Positions 1 to 10,564 of a DNA stretch of 64,000 nt are shown here, piece after piece. This DNA comes from Arthrobacter sp. H-02-3 (GTDB taxonomy: Bacteria; Actinomycetota; Actinomycetes; Actinomycetales; Micrococcaceae), in the NCBI RefSeq assembly GCF_003097355.1, contig NZ_PYUI01000003.1, positions 186,001 to 250,000 of the forward strand. Direction: 5' to 3'. Numbering within the stretch: the stretch's first letter is position 1; each line of letters starts with the position of its first letter. Both the position numbers and the translations under genes were made by a program. The notes beneath the pieces were generated by a model. The model saw only the letters and a list, made by a program, of their open reading frames with translations, was not told where the DNA came from and did not search any database.

Positions 1-2133
1 CACCGCAAGGCGTTCGAGTTCTGTGAGAACGGGGCCAAGGCCGTCACGTGGGAGGCGACCCCGATCACGATTCCCTCCAGTTTCTGGGCGGAGCACCCGG
101 TCAGCGAGCTGCGCAGCCGGTCCGAGTACTGGCTCGGCATGCAGGGCCGGCTCACGGAGCCGGTCTACAAGCCCGCCGGGGAGGACCATTACAAGCCGGT
201 CAGCTGGGACGAAGCGCTCCGGATTGTCGCCGACAAGCTCAAGGGGCTGGACTCCCCCGACCGCGCGGCGTTCTACACGAGCGGCCGCACGTCGAACGAA
301 GCGGCCTTCCTGTACCAGCTGCTGGTCCGCGGCTACGGCACCAACAACCTGCCGGACTGCTCCAATATGTGCCACGAATCCTCGGGCTGGGCCATGGGCC
401 AGACCATCGGCATCGGTAAGGCGACCGTCAGCTTCGACGACTACGCCAACGCGGACCTGATCATCATCATGGGCCAGAACCCGGGGACCAACCACCCGCG
501 GATGATGACTGAGCTTGAGAACTGCAAGCACAACGGCGGCGAGATCGTGGCCGTCAATCCCCTGCCCGAGGCCGGGCTGCGGCGGTACAAGAACCCGCAG
601 CAGGTCAACGGGGTAATCGGCCACGGCGTCCAGATCGCGGACCAGTTCCTGCAGATCCGGATCGGCGGGGACATGGCGCTGCTGCAGGCCGTGTCCAAGC
701 GCGTGCTCGACGCCGAGGCCAGGAAGCCCGGGACTGTCCTGGACCACGCCTTCCTGGCCGAACACTGCGAGGGACTCGAGGAGCTCAAGGAGCACCTGGC
801 CCGGCTGGATGAGAGCGCTGTGCTGGAGGCCACCGGCCTGCGGAGCGAGGACATCGATGAGCTGGCGGCCCGCTACCTCAAAGCCGAGAAAGTCATCATC
901 ACCTGGGCCATGGGCATCACGCAGCAGAAAAAGGGCGTGGCCACCATCAAGGAGATCATCAACCTCCTGCTGCTCCGCGGCAATATCGGCAAGCCCGGCG
1001 CCGGTGCGTCCCCCATCCGCGGACACAGCAATGTCCAGGGCGACCGCACCATGGGGATCTGGGAGCAGATGCCGCAGTCCTTCATGGAAGCCCTCGGCAA
1101 GGAGTTCGACTTCGAGCCGCCGCGCGAACACGGCACGGACGCCGTCGAGACCATCAACCAGATGCGCGACGGCGAGATCAAGGTCTTCGTCGCCTTGGGC
1201 GGCAACCTGGTGGCGGCGATCTCGGACACGAATGCGGCCGAAGCTGCGATGGAAAACACGGAGATGACGGTCCAGATCTCGACGAAGCTGAACCGGTCCC
1301 ACGCAGTGACCGGCCGCGAGGCGCTGATCCTCCCCACGATGGGCCGGACCGAGATTGACATCCAGGAATCCGGGCCCCAGTTCGTGTCCGTGGAGGACAC
1401 CGTCTGCGCCGTCCACCCGTCCTGGGGCAGCGTCGAGCCGGTGTCCCATCAGCTGCTATCCGAGCCGGCCATCCTGAGCCGGCTGGGCAAGCTCCTCGTC
1501 GGCACCAAGATCAAGGCCGACTGGGACGGCTTTGAAAAGAACTACGACCTCATCCGCGATCACATTTCTCGGGTAGTGGGCGGCTGCGAGGACTACAACC
1601 AGCGGATCCGACAGGATGGCGGGTTTGTTCTCGCCAACGGCCCCCGCGACTCGCGCACGTTCCCCACGCCGACCGGCAAAGCCGTGCTGACCGTCAACGA
1701 CCTTGAGCATGTCCAGCGGCCGGCAGGCACCCTGATCCTGCAGAGCATGCGCTCCCACGACCAGTTCAACACCACCATCTACTCGCACAACGACCGCTAC
1801 CGGGGCATCAAGAAGGGCCGCCATGTGGTGTTCGTGAACCCGGACGACCTCGCCGAGCTCGGCCTGGCGGACGGACAGTACGTGGACATCCGCGGCGTGT
1901 ACGAGGACGGCGAAGAACGCGTGGTCCGCAAGTTCCGCGTCGTGTCCTACCCGACGGCCCGCGGCTGCGCGGCCGCGTACTACCCCGAGGCCAACGTGCT
2001 CGTGCCGCTGAACCACACGGCCGAGGGCAGCAACACGCCGATTTCGAAGGCGGTCATCGTCCGGCTCGAACCAAGCCTGGACCAGACACCGGACAGCGCG
2101 CCACCCGTCTCCGCCGGGGCAGCCCGGCCGTAG
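1..2133 (+). CDS. FdhF/YdeP-type molybdopterin oxidoreductase (5' end outside window)
   Basis: The reading frame is open from base 1 to the TAG at 2131-2133, so the gene starts upstream and about 710 codons are visible. It belongs to the formate dehydrogenase-like molybdopterin family (FdhF/YdeP), oxidoreductases that use a bis-molybdopterin cofactor in the cytoplasm. The visible part holds the central molybdopterin domain (MGQNPGTNHPRM region near 470-510, MGIT near 910) and the C-terminal dinucleotide-binding domain (QSMRSHDQFNTT near 1740). The metal-ligand position is Cys followed by His (codon 370-372) where E. coli FdhH has selenocysteine. The neighbouring DUF6457 gene fits a molybdenum-enzyme context. 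The family is clear; the substrate is not, since YdeP-type members have not all been shown to act on formate. Confidence 0.9.
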   Translation, partial: HRKAFEFCENGAKAVTWEATPITIPSSFWAEHPVSELRSRSEYWLGMQGRLTEPVYKPAGEDHYKPVSWDEALRIVADKLKGLDSPDRAAFYTSGRTSNEAAFLYQLLVRGYGTNNLPDCSNMCHESSGWAMGQTIGIGKATVSFDDYANADLIIIMGQNPGTNHPRMMTELENCKHNGGEIVAVNPLPEAGLRRYKNPQQVNGVIGHGVQIADQFLQIRIGGDMALLQAVSKRVLDAEARKPGTVLDHAFLAEHCEGLEELKEHLARLDESAVLEATGLRSEDIDELAARYLKAEKVIITWAMGITQQKKGVATIKEIINLLLLRGNIGKPGAGASPIRGHSNVQGDRTMGIWEQMPQSFMEALGKEFDFEPPREHGTDAVETINQMRDGEIKVFVALGGNLVAAISDTNAAEAAMENTEMTVQISTKLNRSHAVTGREALILPTMGRTEIDIQESGPQFVSVEDTVCAVHPSWGSVEPVSHQLLSEPAILSRLGKLLVGTKIKADWDGFEKNYDLIRDHISRVVGGCEDYNQRIRQDGGFVLANGPRDSRTFPTPTGKAVLTVNDLEHVQRPAGTLILQSMRSHDQFNTTIYSHNDRYRGIKKGRHVVFVNPDDLAELGLADGQYVDIRGVYEDGEERVVRKFRVVSYPTARGCAAAYYPEANVLVPLNHTAEGSNTPISKAVIVRLEPSLDQTPDSAPPVSAGAARP

Positions 2134-2166
2134 GCGCACGCTTCCGTAGGCCGGGGCTCAGGGCCC

Positions 2167-2268
2167 GGGACATGTCCAGCCCCGGCCCCGGCCACTGGAC
2201 ATAACACCACCATGCCCATCCCTGCGCCCCAGCCATGAGCATGTCCTCCGGGGCAATGAGCATGTCCC
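2167..2268. repeat. Copy 1 of a 102-bp unit bounded by inverted repeats
   Basis: The unit begins GGGACATG and ends CATGTCCC, which are reverse complements. A second nested pair lies inside it: GGACAT at 2197-2202 and ATGTCC at 2241-2246. The unit recurs 125 bp downstream with only a few substitutions. It lies in the gap after the oxidoreductase and encodes nothing convincing. It resembles a REP/MITE-like palindromic unit or a structured RNA; no family is recognised. Confidence 0.75.
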
Positions 2269-2291
2269 GCGCAGCACCACGCCGCCGCCGC

Positions 2292-2393
2292 GGGACATGC
2301 CCAGCCGCGGCCCCGGCCACTGGACATAACACCACCATGCCCACCCCTACGCCCCAGCAATGAGCATGTCCTCCGCAGCAATGAGCATGTCCC
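2292..2393. repeat. Copy 2 of the 102-bp inverted-repeat unit
   Basis: This is a near-identical copy of 2167-2268 at a period of 125 bp. The outer arms GGGACATG (2292-2299) and CATGTCCC (2386-2393) and the inner arms GGACAT (2322-2327) and ATGTCC (2366-2371) are all conserved. Differences fall mainly between the arms, which suggests the arms are what is kept. Confidence 0.75.
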
Positions 2394-2415
2394 ACTGACC
2401 GGCCCCGAACACAGC

Positions 2416-2449
2416 ACAGGCCGCGTCCCCTTGAGGGAACGCGGCCTGT
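2416..2449. terminator. Hairpin between convergent genes
   Basis: ACAGGCCGCG and CGCGGCCTGT form the outer stem and a CCCC/GGG inner stem surrounds a TTGA loop. There is no T-run. It lies between the plus-strand oxidoreductase and the minus-strand DUF6457 gene, so it may end transcription from both sides. Confidence 0.6.
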
Positions 2450-2536
2450 CCGCTGACGCCTGAACCTGTAGCCGGCGAGCTGCCTACTTCCTGCGGCCTG
2501 CCCGCTGCCAGCGCCGGCGCGAGCGCCGGACCGCTG

Positions 2537-2854
2537 CTACTGTGCCCGCTTGACCCAGCCTTCCTCGTCCGGACCGCCGGATTCGCCGTGCTCGCAGAGC
2601 TCAATGACTTTGTTCGACGCCGCGTGCACAGCTTCCTGCGTGCCCTTCCGGCCCTTGGTGGACGCGGTGCCGGCCGCATAGCCCACCATGAATGCGCTGA
2701 TGGCATCCGCGTGCGGCCCGACGGCTTTGACGGATTCTTCCGCGACCTCGACGATCTTTTCGTGGTCGACTTCAAGGTCGAGGATCTGCAGGGCCTGGAT
2801 GAGCCGGCTGCTCCAATGCCGCAGCGAGCTGTCTTCGTCTCGGGACAACGTCAT
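2537..2854 (-). CDS. DUF6457 domain protein
   Basis: A 105-residue acidic helical protein matching the actinobacterial DUF6457 family, which often sits beside formate dehydrogenase, fdhD or MobA-type genes. The ATG at 2854 was chosen over upstream starts because GAGAAGGAG lies five bases before it. No catalytic motif or membrane segment is visible. Its position next to a molybdopterin oxidoreductase suggests a role in molybdenum-enzyme assembly or use, but no function is established from the sequence. Confidence 0.8.
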   Translation of the reverse strand: MTLSRDEDSSLRHWSSRLIQALQILDLEVDHEKIVEVAEESVKAVGPHADAISAFMVGYAAGTASTKGRKGTQEAVHAASNKVIELCEHGESGGPDEEGWVKRAQ

Positions 2855-2972
2855 TGCTACTCCTTCTCGCGGGTGAACGGATCGTCTGACCCTCAAGGGT
2901 TAGCACCCGCCCCGGCGTTGCGCAACGCGACACAGCGACCGGCACCACAGCCCGGCGCCCCCGCCAGCTGCC

Positions 2973-3983
2973 TCAACTCCACAACGCGACGTGGAACTTG
3001 GGACCCCGGCGCTCCAGCCCGCGCGAGCCACCGGGAGCCACCATGGCCGCCGTGGCATCGGCAGTGCCGGCAAACCGCTGCAGGGTCCGTGCCATGGTGG
3101 TGGCCCGGCCCCGGTCCAGGGTGCTGGCCCACCAGAGGCCGGAGATCGGCGTTCCGGCGACCGGCACACGGACCAGGGAGCCGCTGCGGATTTCGGCCCG
3201 GACAATGTGGCCGAGCGCCAGCATCGTTCCTTCACCCGCCCGTACGGCGGCAAGGGCCTCCGTTTCGCTGCTGAGGCAGACGATCTCCGGCACCACTCCC
3301 TGGGCAGCCAGCCAGCGGCCTTCTTCGCTCGTCTCTTGGATGCCGGCGGGGCCGGCAAACCACGGCCGGCCCAGGAGTTCACTCAGCCGTACGGGTCCGT
3401 GCAGCGACGCGAGGGGATGCCCTGCGGCCACCACGAAGACCCGCTGGTACCGCAGGAACGGCACTGAATCGAGCCCGACGTCGGCAGGGTCCTTGGCGTC
3501 GGCGCTGTTGTGGGCAGCGCCGTTGCGGACAGGGGGCCTGATTCCCAGGGCGATGTCGTAGACGCGTTCCAGCATCAGCGATGCCACATCTTCCGCCTGC
3601 TCCACGACCACATCGACGGAGGCTCCCGGAACCCGCCGGGTGAACAGGTCCAGGAGGCGGCCGGCAGCGTGCTCCGCGAACGGCGCCGTCGCCACGATCT
3701 TCAAGCGTCCGGTCTCGGTCTGGGCATGCGCAACTTCCCACCGGGCCTTGTCAGCCAGGCCGACGATGTCCTGGGCGTATTCGGCGAGCGCCCGGCCGCC
3801 GGGAGTCAGCGTAATGCCGCCGTGGGCGCGAACGAACAGAGGGTCGTCAAGATCCTGCCTGAGTGCGGCGAGCGCTGCCGACACGGCCGGTTCGCTGACT
3901 CCGAGGTGGGCTGCGGCTGCATGCAGAGAGCCCAGCTTGGCCACGAGGGCGAACGTGCGCAACTGTCCCAATGTCATCGCCAC
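2973..3983 (-). CDS. LysR-family regulator divergent from the CO dehydrogenase operon
   Basis: A 336-residue LysR-type transcriptional regulator. The N-terminal helix-turn-helix spans about residues 3-62 (AAAHLGVSEPAVSAAL), followed by a periplasmic-binding-like effector domain to about residue 300. The start is GTG at 3983 or ATG at 3977; neither has a strong ribosome site. It is transcribed away from coxM with a 125-bp shared control region containing a dyad. The known parallel is CutR of Mycobacterium sp. JC1, a divergent LysR regulator needed for expression of the CO dehydrogenase genes cutBCA. Control of this cox operon is therefore a strong inference; the effector is unknown. Confidence 0.88.
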   Translation of the reverse strand: MAMTLGQLRTFALVAKLGSLHAAAAHLGVSEPAVSAALAALRQDLDDPLFVRAHGGITLTPGGRALAEYAQDIVGLADKARWEVAHAQTETGRLKIVATAPFAEHAAGRLLDLFTRRVPGASVDVVVEQAEDVASLMLERVYDIALGIRPPVRNGAAHNSADAKDPADVGLDSVPFLRYQRVFVVAAGHPLASLHGPVRLSELLGRPWFAGPAGIQETSEEGRWLAAQGVVPEIVCLSSETEALAAVRAGEGTMLALGHIVRAEIRSGSLVRVPVAGTPISGLWWASTLDRGRATTMARTLQRFAGTADATAAMVAPGGSRGLERRGPKFHVALWS

Positions 3984-3987
3984 GGCT

Positions 3988-4018
3988 TCATAACCTTTCG
4001 CTTATGACGATATTGACA
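3988..4018 (+). promoter_or_regulatory. LysR-type dyad and -35 element of the cox operon
   Basis: TCATAA (3988-3993) and TTATGA (4002-4007) are perfect inverted arms separated by eight bases, with the ATAA/TTAT core common in LysR sites. A consensus TTGACA follows at 4013-4018. No good -10 is found at normal spacing (AAGACT near 4036 is weak), as expected of an activator-dependent promoter. The dyad would lie near -50 relative to a start around 4048. Confidence 0.6.
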
Positions 4019-4108
4019 CCCCCCTTGGGCCGGGGCAAGACTGACCTTAATCCGGCGCAAGGCAATCACTGCCCCACGCCGCCGGCGGTTCGGAGTGAGG
4101 TAGGGACT

Positions 4109-4987
4109 ATGCAGATTCCGGCTCCATTTGACTACGTGCGCGCCACCACCGTGGACAACGCCCTGGAACTTCTCGCCCGCTACGGTCCCGAATCCCGGGT
4201 AGTGGCTGGCGGCCATAGCCTCCTGCCGATGATGAAGCTTCGCCTTTCCCGGCCCGAATGGCTGATCGACATCAATGACCTCTACGAGCTGGACTTCATC
4301 CTCCGTGACGGCAACACCCTAAGGGTCGGCGCCATGACCCGCCACACCACCTTGCTGGAATCGTACGAGGTCGCGGCACTGTTCCCCATTGTCCGGGACG
4401 CTGAATTGGTCATTGCCGACCCCGTGGTGCGCAACCGTGGCACCATCGGCGGTTCGCTCTGCCAGGCCGACCCTGCCGAGGACCTCTCCACTGTGTGTGA
4501 CGTCCTGGGCGCCGAGGCCGTGATCCGCGGGCCAGGTGGCGAGCGCGTCCTGCCCATGCCGGACTTCCACCGCGGAGCGTACCAAACAGCGGTCGGGCAG
4601 GATGAGCTGCTCTGCGAACTCAGGTTCCCCATACGCCCCCGCTCGGGCAGCGCCTACGAGAAGGTCGAGCGCCGGGTGGGTGACTGGGCCGTCGGTGCCG
4701 CCGGAGCGGCCGTCGTCCTCGCCGCTGACGGGACCGTCGAGGACGCGGCCGTCGGACTCACTGCGCTGGGCCTTGACCATACGGTCGACGAGGCCGCGGC
4801 CGTGCTCCGCGGCAAGCGTCCCACCGAGGACTTGTTCGCCGAGGCCGGCCGGCTTGCTGCCGCAGCGTGCGATCCCGTAGCGGACCAACGCGGCCCGGTC
4901 GATTACAAACGGCATCTCGCCGATGAGCTCACCCGGCGGGTACTGCGGCTGGCCTGTGCCCGCGCCGCCCAGATGCAGGAAGGCTGA
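4109..4987 (+). CDS. coxM: Carbon monoxide dehydrogenase medium subunit, FAD-binding
   Basis: The 292-residue flavoprotein subunit of aerobic Mo-Cu CO dehydrogenase. It carries electrons from the iron-sulfur subunit to FAD and on to the quinone pool. The FAD-binding motifs AGGHS (residues 33-37) and TIGGS (112-116) are intact, and the C-terminal CO-dehydrogenase flavoprotein domain follows. The ATG at 4109 is preceded by GAGG; the frame stays open upstream but that part lies in the promoter. The gene order M-S-L, with five bases to coxS, is canonical for form I clusters. Confidence 0.93.
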   Translation: MQIPAPFDYVRATTVDNALELLARYGPESRVVAGGHSLLPMMKLRLSRPEWLIDINDLYELDFILRDGNTLRVGAMTRHTTLLESYEVAALFPIVRDAELVIADPVVRNRGTIGGSLCQADPAEDLSTVCDVLGAEAVIRGPGGERVLPMPDFHRGAYQTAVGQDELLCELRFPIRPRSGSAYEKVERRVGDWAVGAAGAAVVLAADGTVEDAAVGLTALGLDHTVDEAAAVLRGKRPTEDLFAEAGRLAAAACDPVADQRGPVDYKRHLADELTRRVLRLACARAAQMQEG

Positions 4988-4992
4988 AGCCG

Positions 4993-5561
4993 ATGCAGAT
5001 CAGCATGACCGTTAACGGCAGCGACGTCACGAGCGAGATTGAGCCCCGCGTGTTGCTGGTCCACTACATCCGCGAGGTCCTGGGCCTCACAGGTACACAT
5101 TGGGGCTGCGACACCAGCAACTGCGGGACCTGCGTGGTCCTGATGGACGGGCAGCCCGTGAAGTCCTGCACCGTCCTGGCCGCCATGGCCGCGGGCCACG
5201 ACATCCGCACCGTCGAGGGGCTGGCCGCCGGCGGCACCCTGGACCCCGTGCAGCAAGGCTTCATGGAGGAGCACGGGCTGCAGTGCGGCTTCTGCACCCC
5301 GGGGATGATGCTGACGGCCCGGGCACTCCTTGATAAGAATCCGCACCCGGACGACACTGAGATCCGGCAGGCCATTTCCGGGCAGATTTGCCGGTGTACG
5401 GGCTACGCGACGATCGTGCGCTCGGTCCAATGGGCCGCCGCCCATCCGGCCGGCACAGGCCCGGAGGACGCACCGACGGCCGAGGAAGTCCTGGACGGCA
5501 CGGACACCGCCGTCCCGGATGTCGCGGCAGAGACAGCAAACACAGCCACAGAGGTGAAGGC

Positions 5562-5565
<4 letters not shown>
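4993..5565 (+). CDS. coxS: Carbon monoxide dehydrogenase small subunit, 2x[2Fe-2S]
   Basis: The 190-residue iron-sulfur subunit. The plant-ferredoxin cluster is bound by Cys39, Cys44, Cys47 and Cys59; the second cluster uses Cys98, Cys101, Cys133 and Cys135 (CGFC and CRC motifs). All eight ligands are present. The last 35 or so residues form an acidic Ala/Thr-rich tail beyond the family core. The stop overlaps the coxL start as ATGA, which implies translational coupling. Confidence 0.94.
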
Positions 5566-7954
<2,389 letters not shown>

Positions 7955-7955
<1 letters not shown>

Positions 7956-8920
7956 TGCCCGCCACCGCAGAGTCCCTGGCCGCCAGGGCGGAAGAACTCG
8001 CCGGCCGACGCGAGCCGTTCGTCCACGCCCTGGTGGTCCGCGCCCAGCACCCCACAAGTGCCCATGCCGGGGACACGGCCCTCGTACTGCCCACGGGCGA
8101 AATCCTGGGTTTCGTGGGCGGGAACTGCGTCGAGGCGTCGGTGCGCGAGTACAGCCTGCAGGTTCTGGCCTCCCAGGAACCGCTCCTGTTGCGGGTGCTG
8201 CCCGGCGAGCCGTCGCGCACGGCGGAGGAGGGCGCCGTCGAGGTCTCCAATCCGTGCCTCAGCGGCGGCGCGATCGAGATCTTCCTCCAGCCGCGGATTC
8301 CGGCGCCCCGGGTCCTGGTGGTGGGCACGGCTCCGGTGGCGCAGGCCCTCGCGACGCTCGGCTCCGGCGTCGGCCTCGACGTCGAACTCACGGACGGCGA
8401 ATCCGCGGAACCCCGCGGGGATGACGCGGCATTGATTGTCGCCTCGCACGGAAAGGCGGAGGAGGGTGCCCTGGAGACCGCCCTGCGCGCCGGAGTCCCC
8501 TATGTAGCCCTGGTGGCCAGCGGGACCCGCGGCGCCGCGGTGCTGGAATCCCTCGACGTCGACGACGCCCTGCGTGCCCGGGTGTTCACACCCGCCGGGC
8601 TGCAGCTCGGCGCCCGGACGCCCGGGGAGATCGCGCTGTCCATTCTTGCCCAGCTTGTCGGGGAGCGGTCCAAGGCCCGGCACGCCGCGGTGTCCCTGGC
8701 TGACGCCGCGGCGCAGCCCGGGGTCCCGGCGGCGCCCACCGAGCCGGCGCCCACCGAGCCGGGGCCTGCGAGCGCCGTTGATCCGGTCTGCGGCATGTCC
8801 GTCCCGGCCGTCGAAACGTCCCTGCACCTGGACTACAACGGGGTCACCGTGTACTTCTGCTCCCCCGGCTGCCGGGCGGCCTTCCGCAAAGATCCGGAGC
8901 GCTATGCCCTCGCAACCTGA
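7955..8920 (+). CDS. XdhC/CoxF-type maturation protein fused to a YHS domain
   Basis: A 321-residue protein whose first 240 residues match the XdhC/CoxI family, factors that help sulfurate and insert the molybdenum cofactor (GGNCVE at 55-60, GARTPGEIA near 215). An Ala/Pro linker with a tandem APTEP repeat leads to a C-terminal YHS domain at about 276-321 (DPVCGM, then FCSPGC). YHS domains carry conserved cysteines and occur in copper and other metal-handling proteins. The start overlaps the coxL stop as TGATG. A metal-binding module on a maturation factor for a copper-containing enzyme suggests a part in copper delivery, which is inference. It is the likely coxF counterpart. Confidence 0.88.
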
Positions 8921-9644
8921 CATGCCCCCGCACCCTGAGCCGCTGAGGGCGGCGGCAAGCCTCGAGCCCAGGACCGCCGCCATCATCCTGGCCGCGGGAG
9001 CCTCCCGGCGCCTCGGCCGGCCCAAGCAGCTCCTTCCCTATGGCACGGGCGTCCTGCTCGATGCGGTCCTGGCGACCGCCCGGGCCTGCACTTTCAGCCA
9101 GACGGTCCTGGCCCTGGGCGGCGCGGCGGAAGAGGTGCAGCGCACCGTGGACACGAGCGGCTGCGAGGTGGTGCTCAACCCGGACTTCGGCGAAGGGTGC
9201 GCGTCCTCGATCGCCACCGCCCTCGCCGCGGTGGACCCGGAGACCGATGCCGTGGTCCTGCTGCTCGGTGACCAGCCCGGCGTCCGGGCCGCCAGTGTCG
9301 GGGCCGTACTCGGCGCCCTCCGGCAGGCGGGTTCCGGCGCTGCTCCGGTTGCCGCCACCGGCGGCCCTGCCGGCCCCGCCGCCTCGGCCATCCCTGCCCG
9401 CTCTCCCGTCCCGGCCGGGATCGCGGTCTGCCGCTATGACGACGGCGTGGGCCACCCGATGGCATTTGCCCGTCGCCTGATTCCGGCCCTGGCCGCACTC
9501 CACGGGGACAAAGCGGTCTGGAAGCTCCTCGAACAGCGGGCGGACGACGTCGTCGAGGTCCGCACGCCCGGCCCTGTCCCTTTGGATGTGGACACCGAGG
9601 AAGACTACAGGCGGCTCCTTGGCCGGCTGCGGGAGGCTGTATGA
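8904..9644 (+). CDS. MocA-like molybdenum cofactor cytidylyltransferase
   Basis: A 246-residue nucleotidyltransferase of the MobA/MocA fold. The signature LAAGASRRLGRPK lies at residues 29-41, LLLGDQPGV near 120, and GHPMAF near 180. CO dehydrogenases need molybdopterin cytosine dinucleotide, so a CTP-using MocA role fits the operon better than GTP-using MobA. The ATG at 8904 has GGAG five bases before it and overlaps the previous gene by 17 bases; ATG 8922 is an alternative without a ribosome site. The stop overlaps coxD by four bases. Confidence 0.85.
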   Translation: MPSQPDMPPHPEPLRAAASLEPRTAAIILAAGASRRLGRPKQLLPYGTGVLLDAVLATARACTFSQTVLALGGAAEEVQRTVDTSGCEVVLNPDFGEGCASSIATALAAVDPETDAVVLLLGDQPGVRAASVGAVLGALRQAGSGAAPVAATGGPAGPAASAIPARSPVPAGIAVCRYDDGVGHPMAFARRLIPALAALHGDKAVWKLLEQRADDVVEVRTPGPVPLDVDTEEDYRRLLGRLREAV

Positions 9645-10564
9645 CGGCGGCGGCGCGGGCCGGCGCGGAGGAAGACGTGCAACGCCGGGTCCCGGATGTC
9701 CCGTCACTGATGGCAGCCCTGGACCGCAACAACTACCTGGCCGACGTCGGGCTGGCGACCGCCCTGTTCCTGGCTGTCCGCCTGCCGCAGCCCATCCTGC
9801 TGGAAGGCGAGGCCGGAGTCGGGAAGACGGAGGCGGCAAAAGCGCTCGCCGAGCTCCTCGACACCCCGCTGTACCGGCTGCAATGCTACGAGGGAATCGA
9901 CGCCGGTGAGGCCCTCTATGAGTGGAACCACCAGCGCCAGCTGCTTGGCATCCGGCTGGCCGAGGTCCGGGACGCCTCCGTCACCGAAACAGACCTCTTC
10001 GCCCCGGAGTACCTGCTGCGGCGCCCGCTCCTGCAGGCGATCGAACACCCCGGTCCGCGCCCGGCCGTACTGTTGCTGGACGAAATCGACCGCGCCGACG
10101 CCGAGTTCGAAGCCTTCACGTTCGAACTGCTCGCCGAGGCCGCCGTCACCATCCCGGAGCTGGGCACCATTCGGGCCACCCATCCGCCGATCGTGATCCT
10201 CACGTCCAACCGGACGCGGGACCTTCACGACGCTCTGACCCGGCGCTGCCTTTACCACTGGATCGACTACCCCGGACCGGAGCGGATCGCGGAGATCGTC
10301 CGCCGCAGGGTGCCGGCGAGCAGCGGCCCCCTGGCCCTCCAGGCAGCCGCCGTCATTACCCGGCTGCGCACCCTGGACCTGGCCAAGCCGCCCGGCATTT
10401 CCGAGGCGATTGACTGGGTCTCGGCCCTGGCAGTGCTCGGCATTGATCGCATCGACGCCACGACGGCGGAACAGACCCTCGGCTCCATCGTCAAGAACCG
10501 TGATGACCTCGAACTGGTCGGTGCCCGGGGGGCCGACTGGCTCGTGGCCGGCACGGGCGGGTGA
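9641..10564 (+). CDS. coxD: CoxD, MoxR-class AAA+ ATPase for CO dehydrogenase maturation
   Basis: A 307-residue AAA+ ATPase with Walker A GEAGVGKT (56-63) and Walker B LLLDEID (144-150), plus a sensor segment ILTSNRTRDLHDAL. In Oligotropha, CoxD is required to build the sulfur-copper part of the CODH active site. It lies between the cytidylyltransferase and coxE, overlapping both by four bases, so CoxD and CoxE are probably made together and act as a MoxR-VWA chaperone pair. Confidence 0.93.
   Translation: MTAAARAGAEEDVQRRVPDVPSLMAALDRNNYLADVGLATALFLAVRLPQPILLEGEAGVGKTEAAKALAELLDTPLYRLQCYEGIDAGEALYEWNHQRQLLGIRLAEVRDASVTETDLFAPEYLLRRPLLQAIEHPGPRPAVLLLDEIDRADAEFEAFTFELLAEAAVTIPELGTIRATHPPIVILTSNRTRDLHDALTRRCLYHWIDYPGPERIAEIVRRRVPASSGPLALQAAAVITRLRTLDLAKPPGISEAIDWVSALAVLGIDRIDATTAEQTLGSIVKNRDDLELVGARGADWLVAGTGG

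Noticed and set aside
2167..2393. CRISPR array
   Set aside because: Only two units, each about 100 bp with internal inverted repeats, and no spacer pattern or cas genes.
1980..2417. Minus-strand frames with His/Gly repeats over the duplicated unit
   Set aside because: The repeated peptides simply translate the 102-bp DNA repeat; no start context or conservation is visible.
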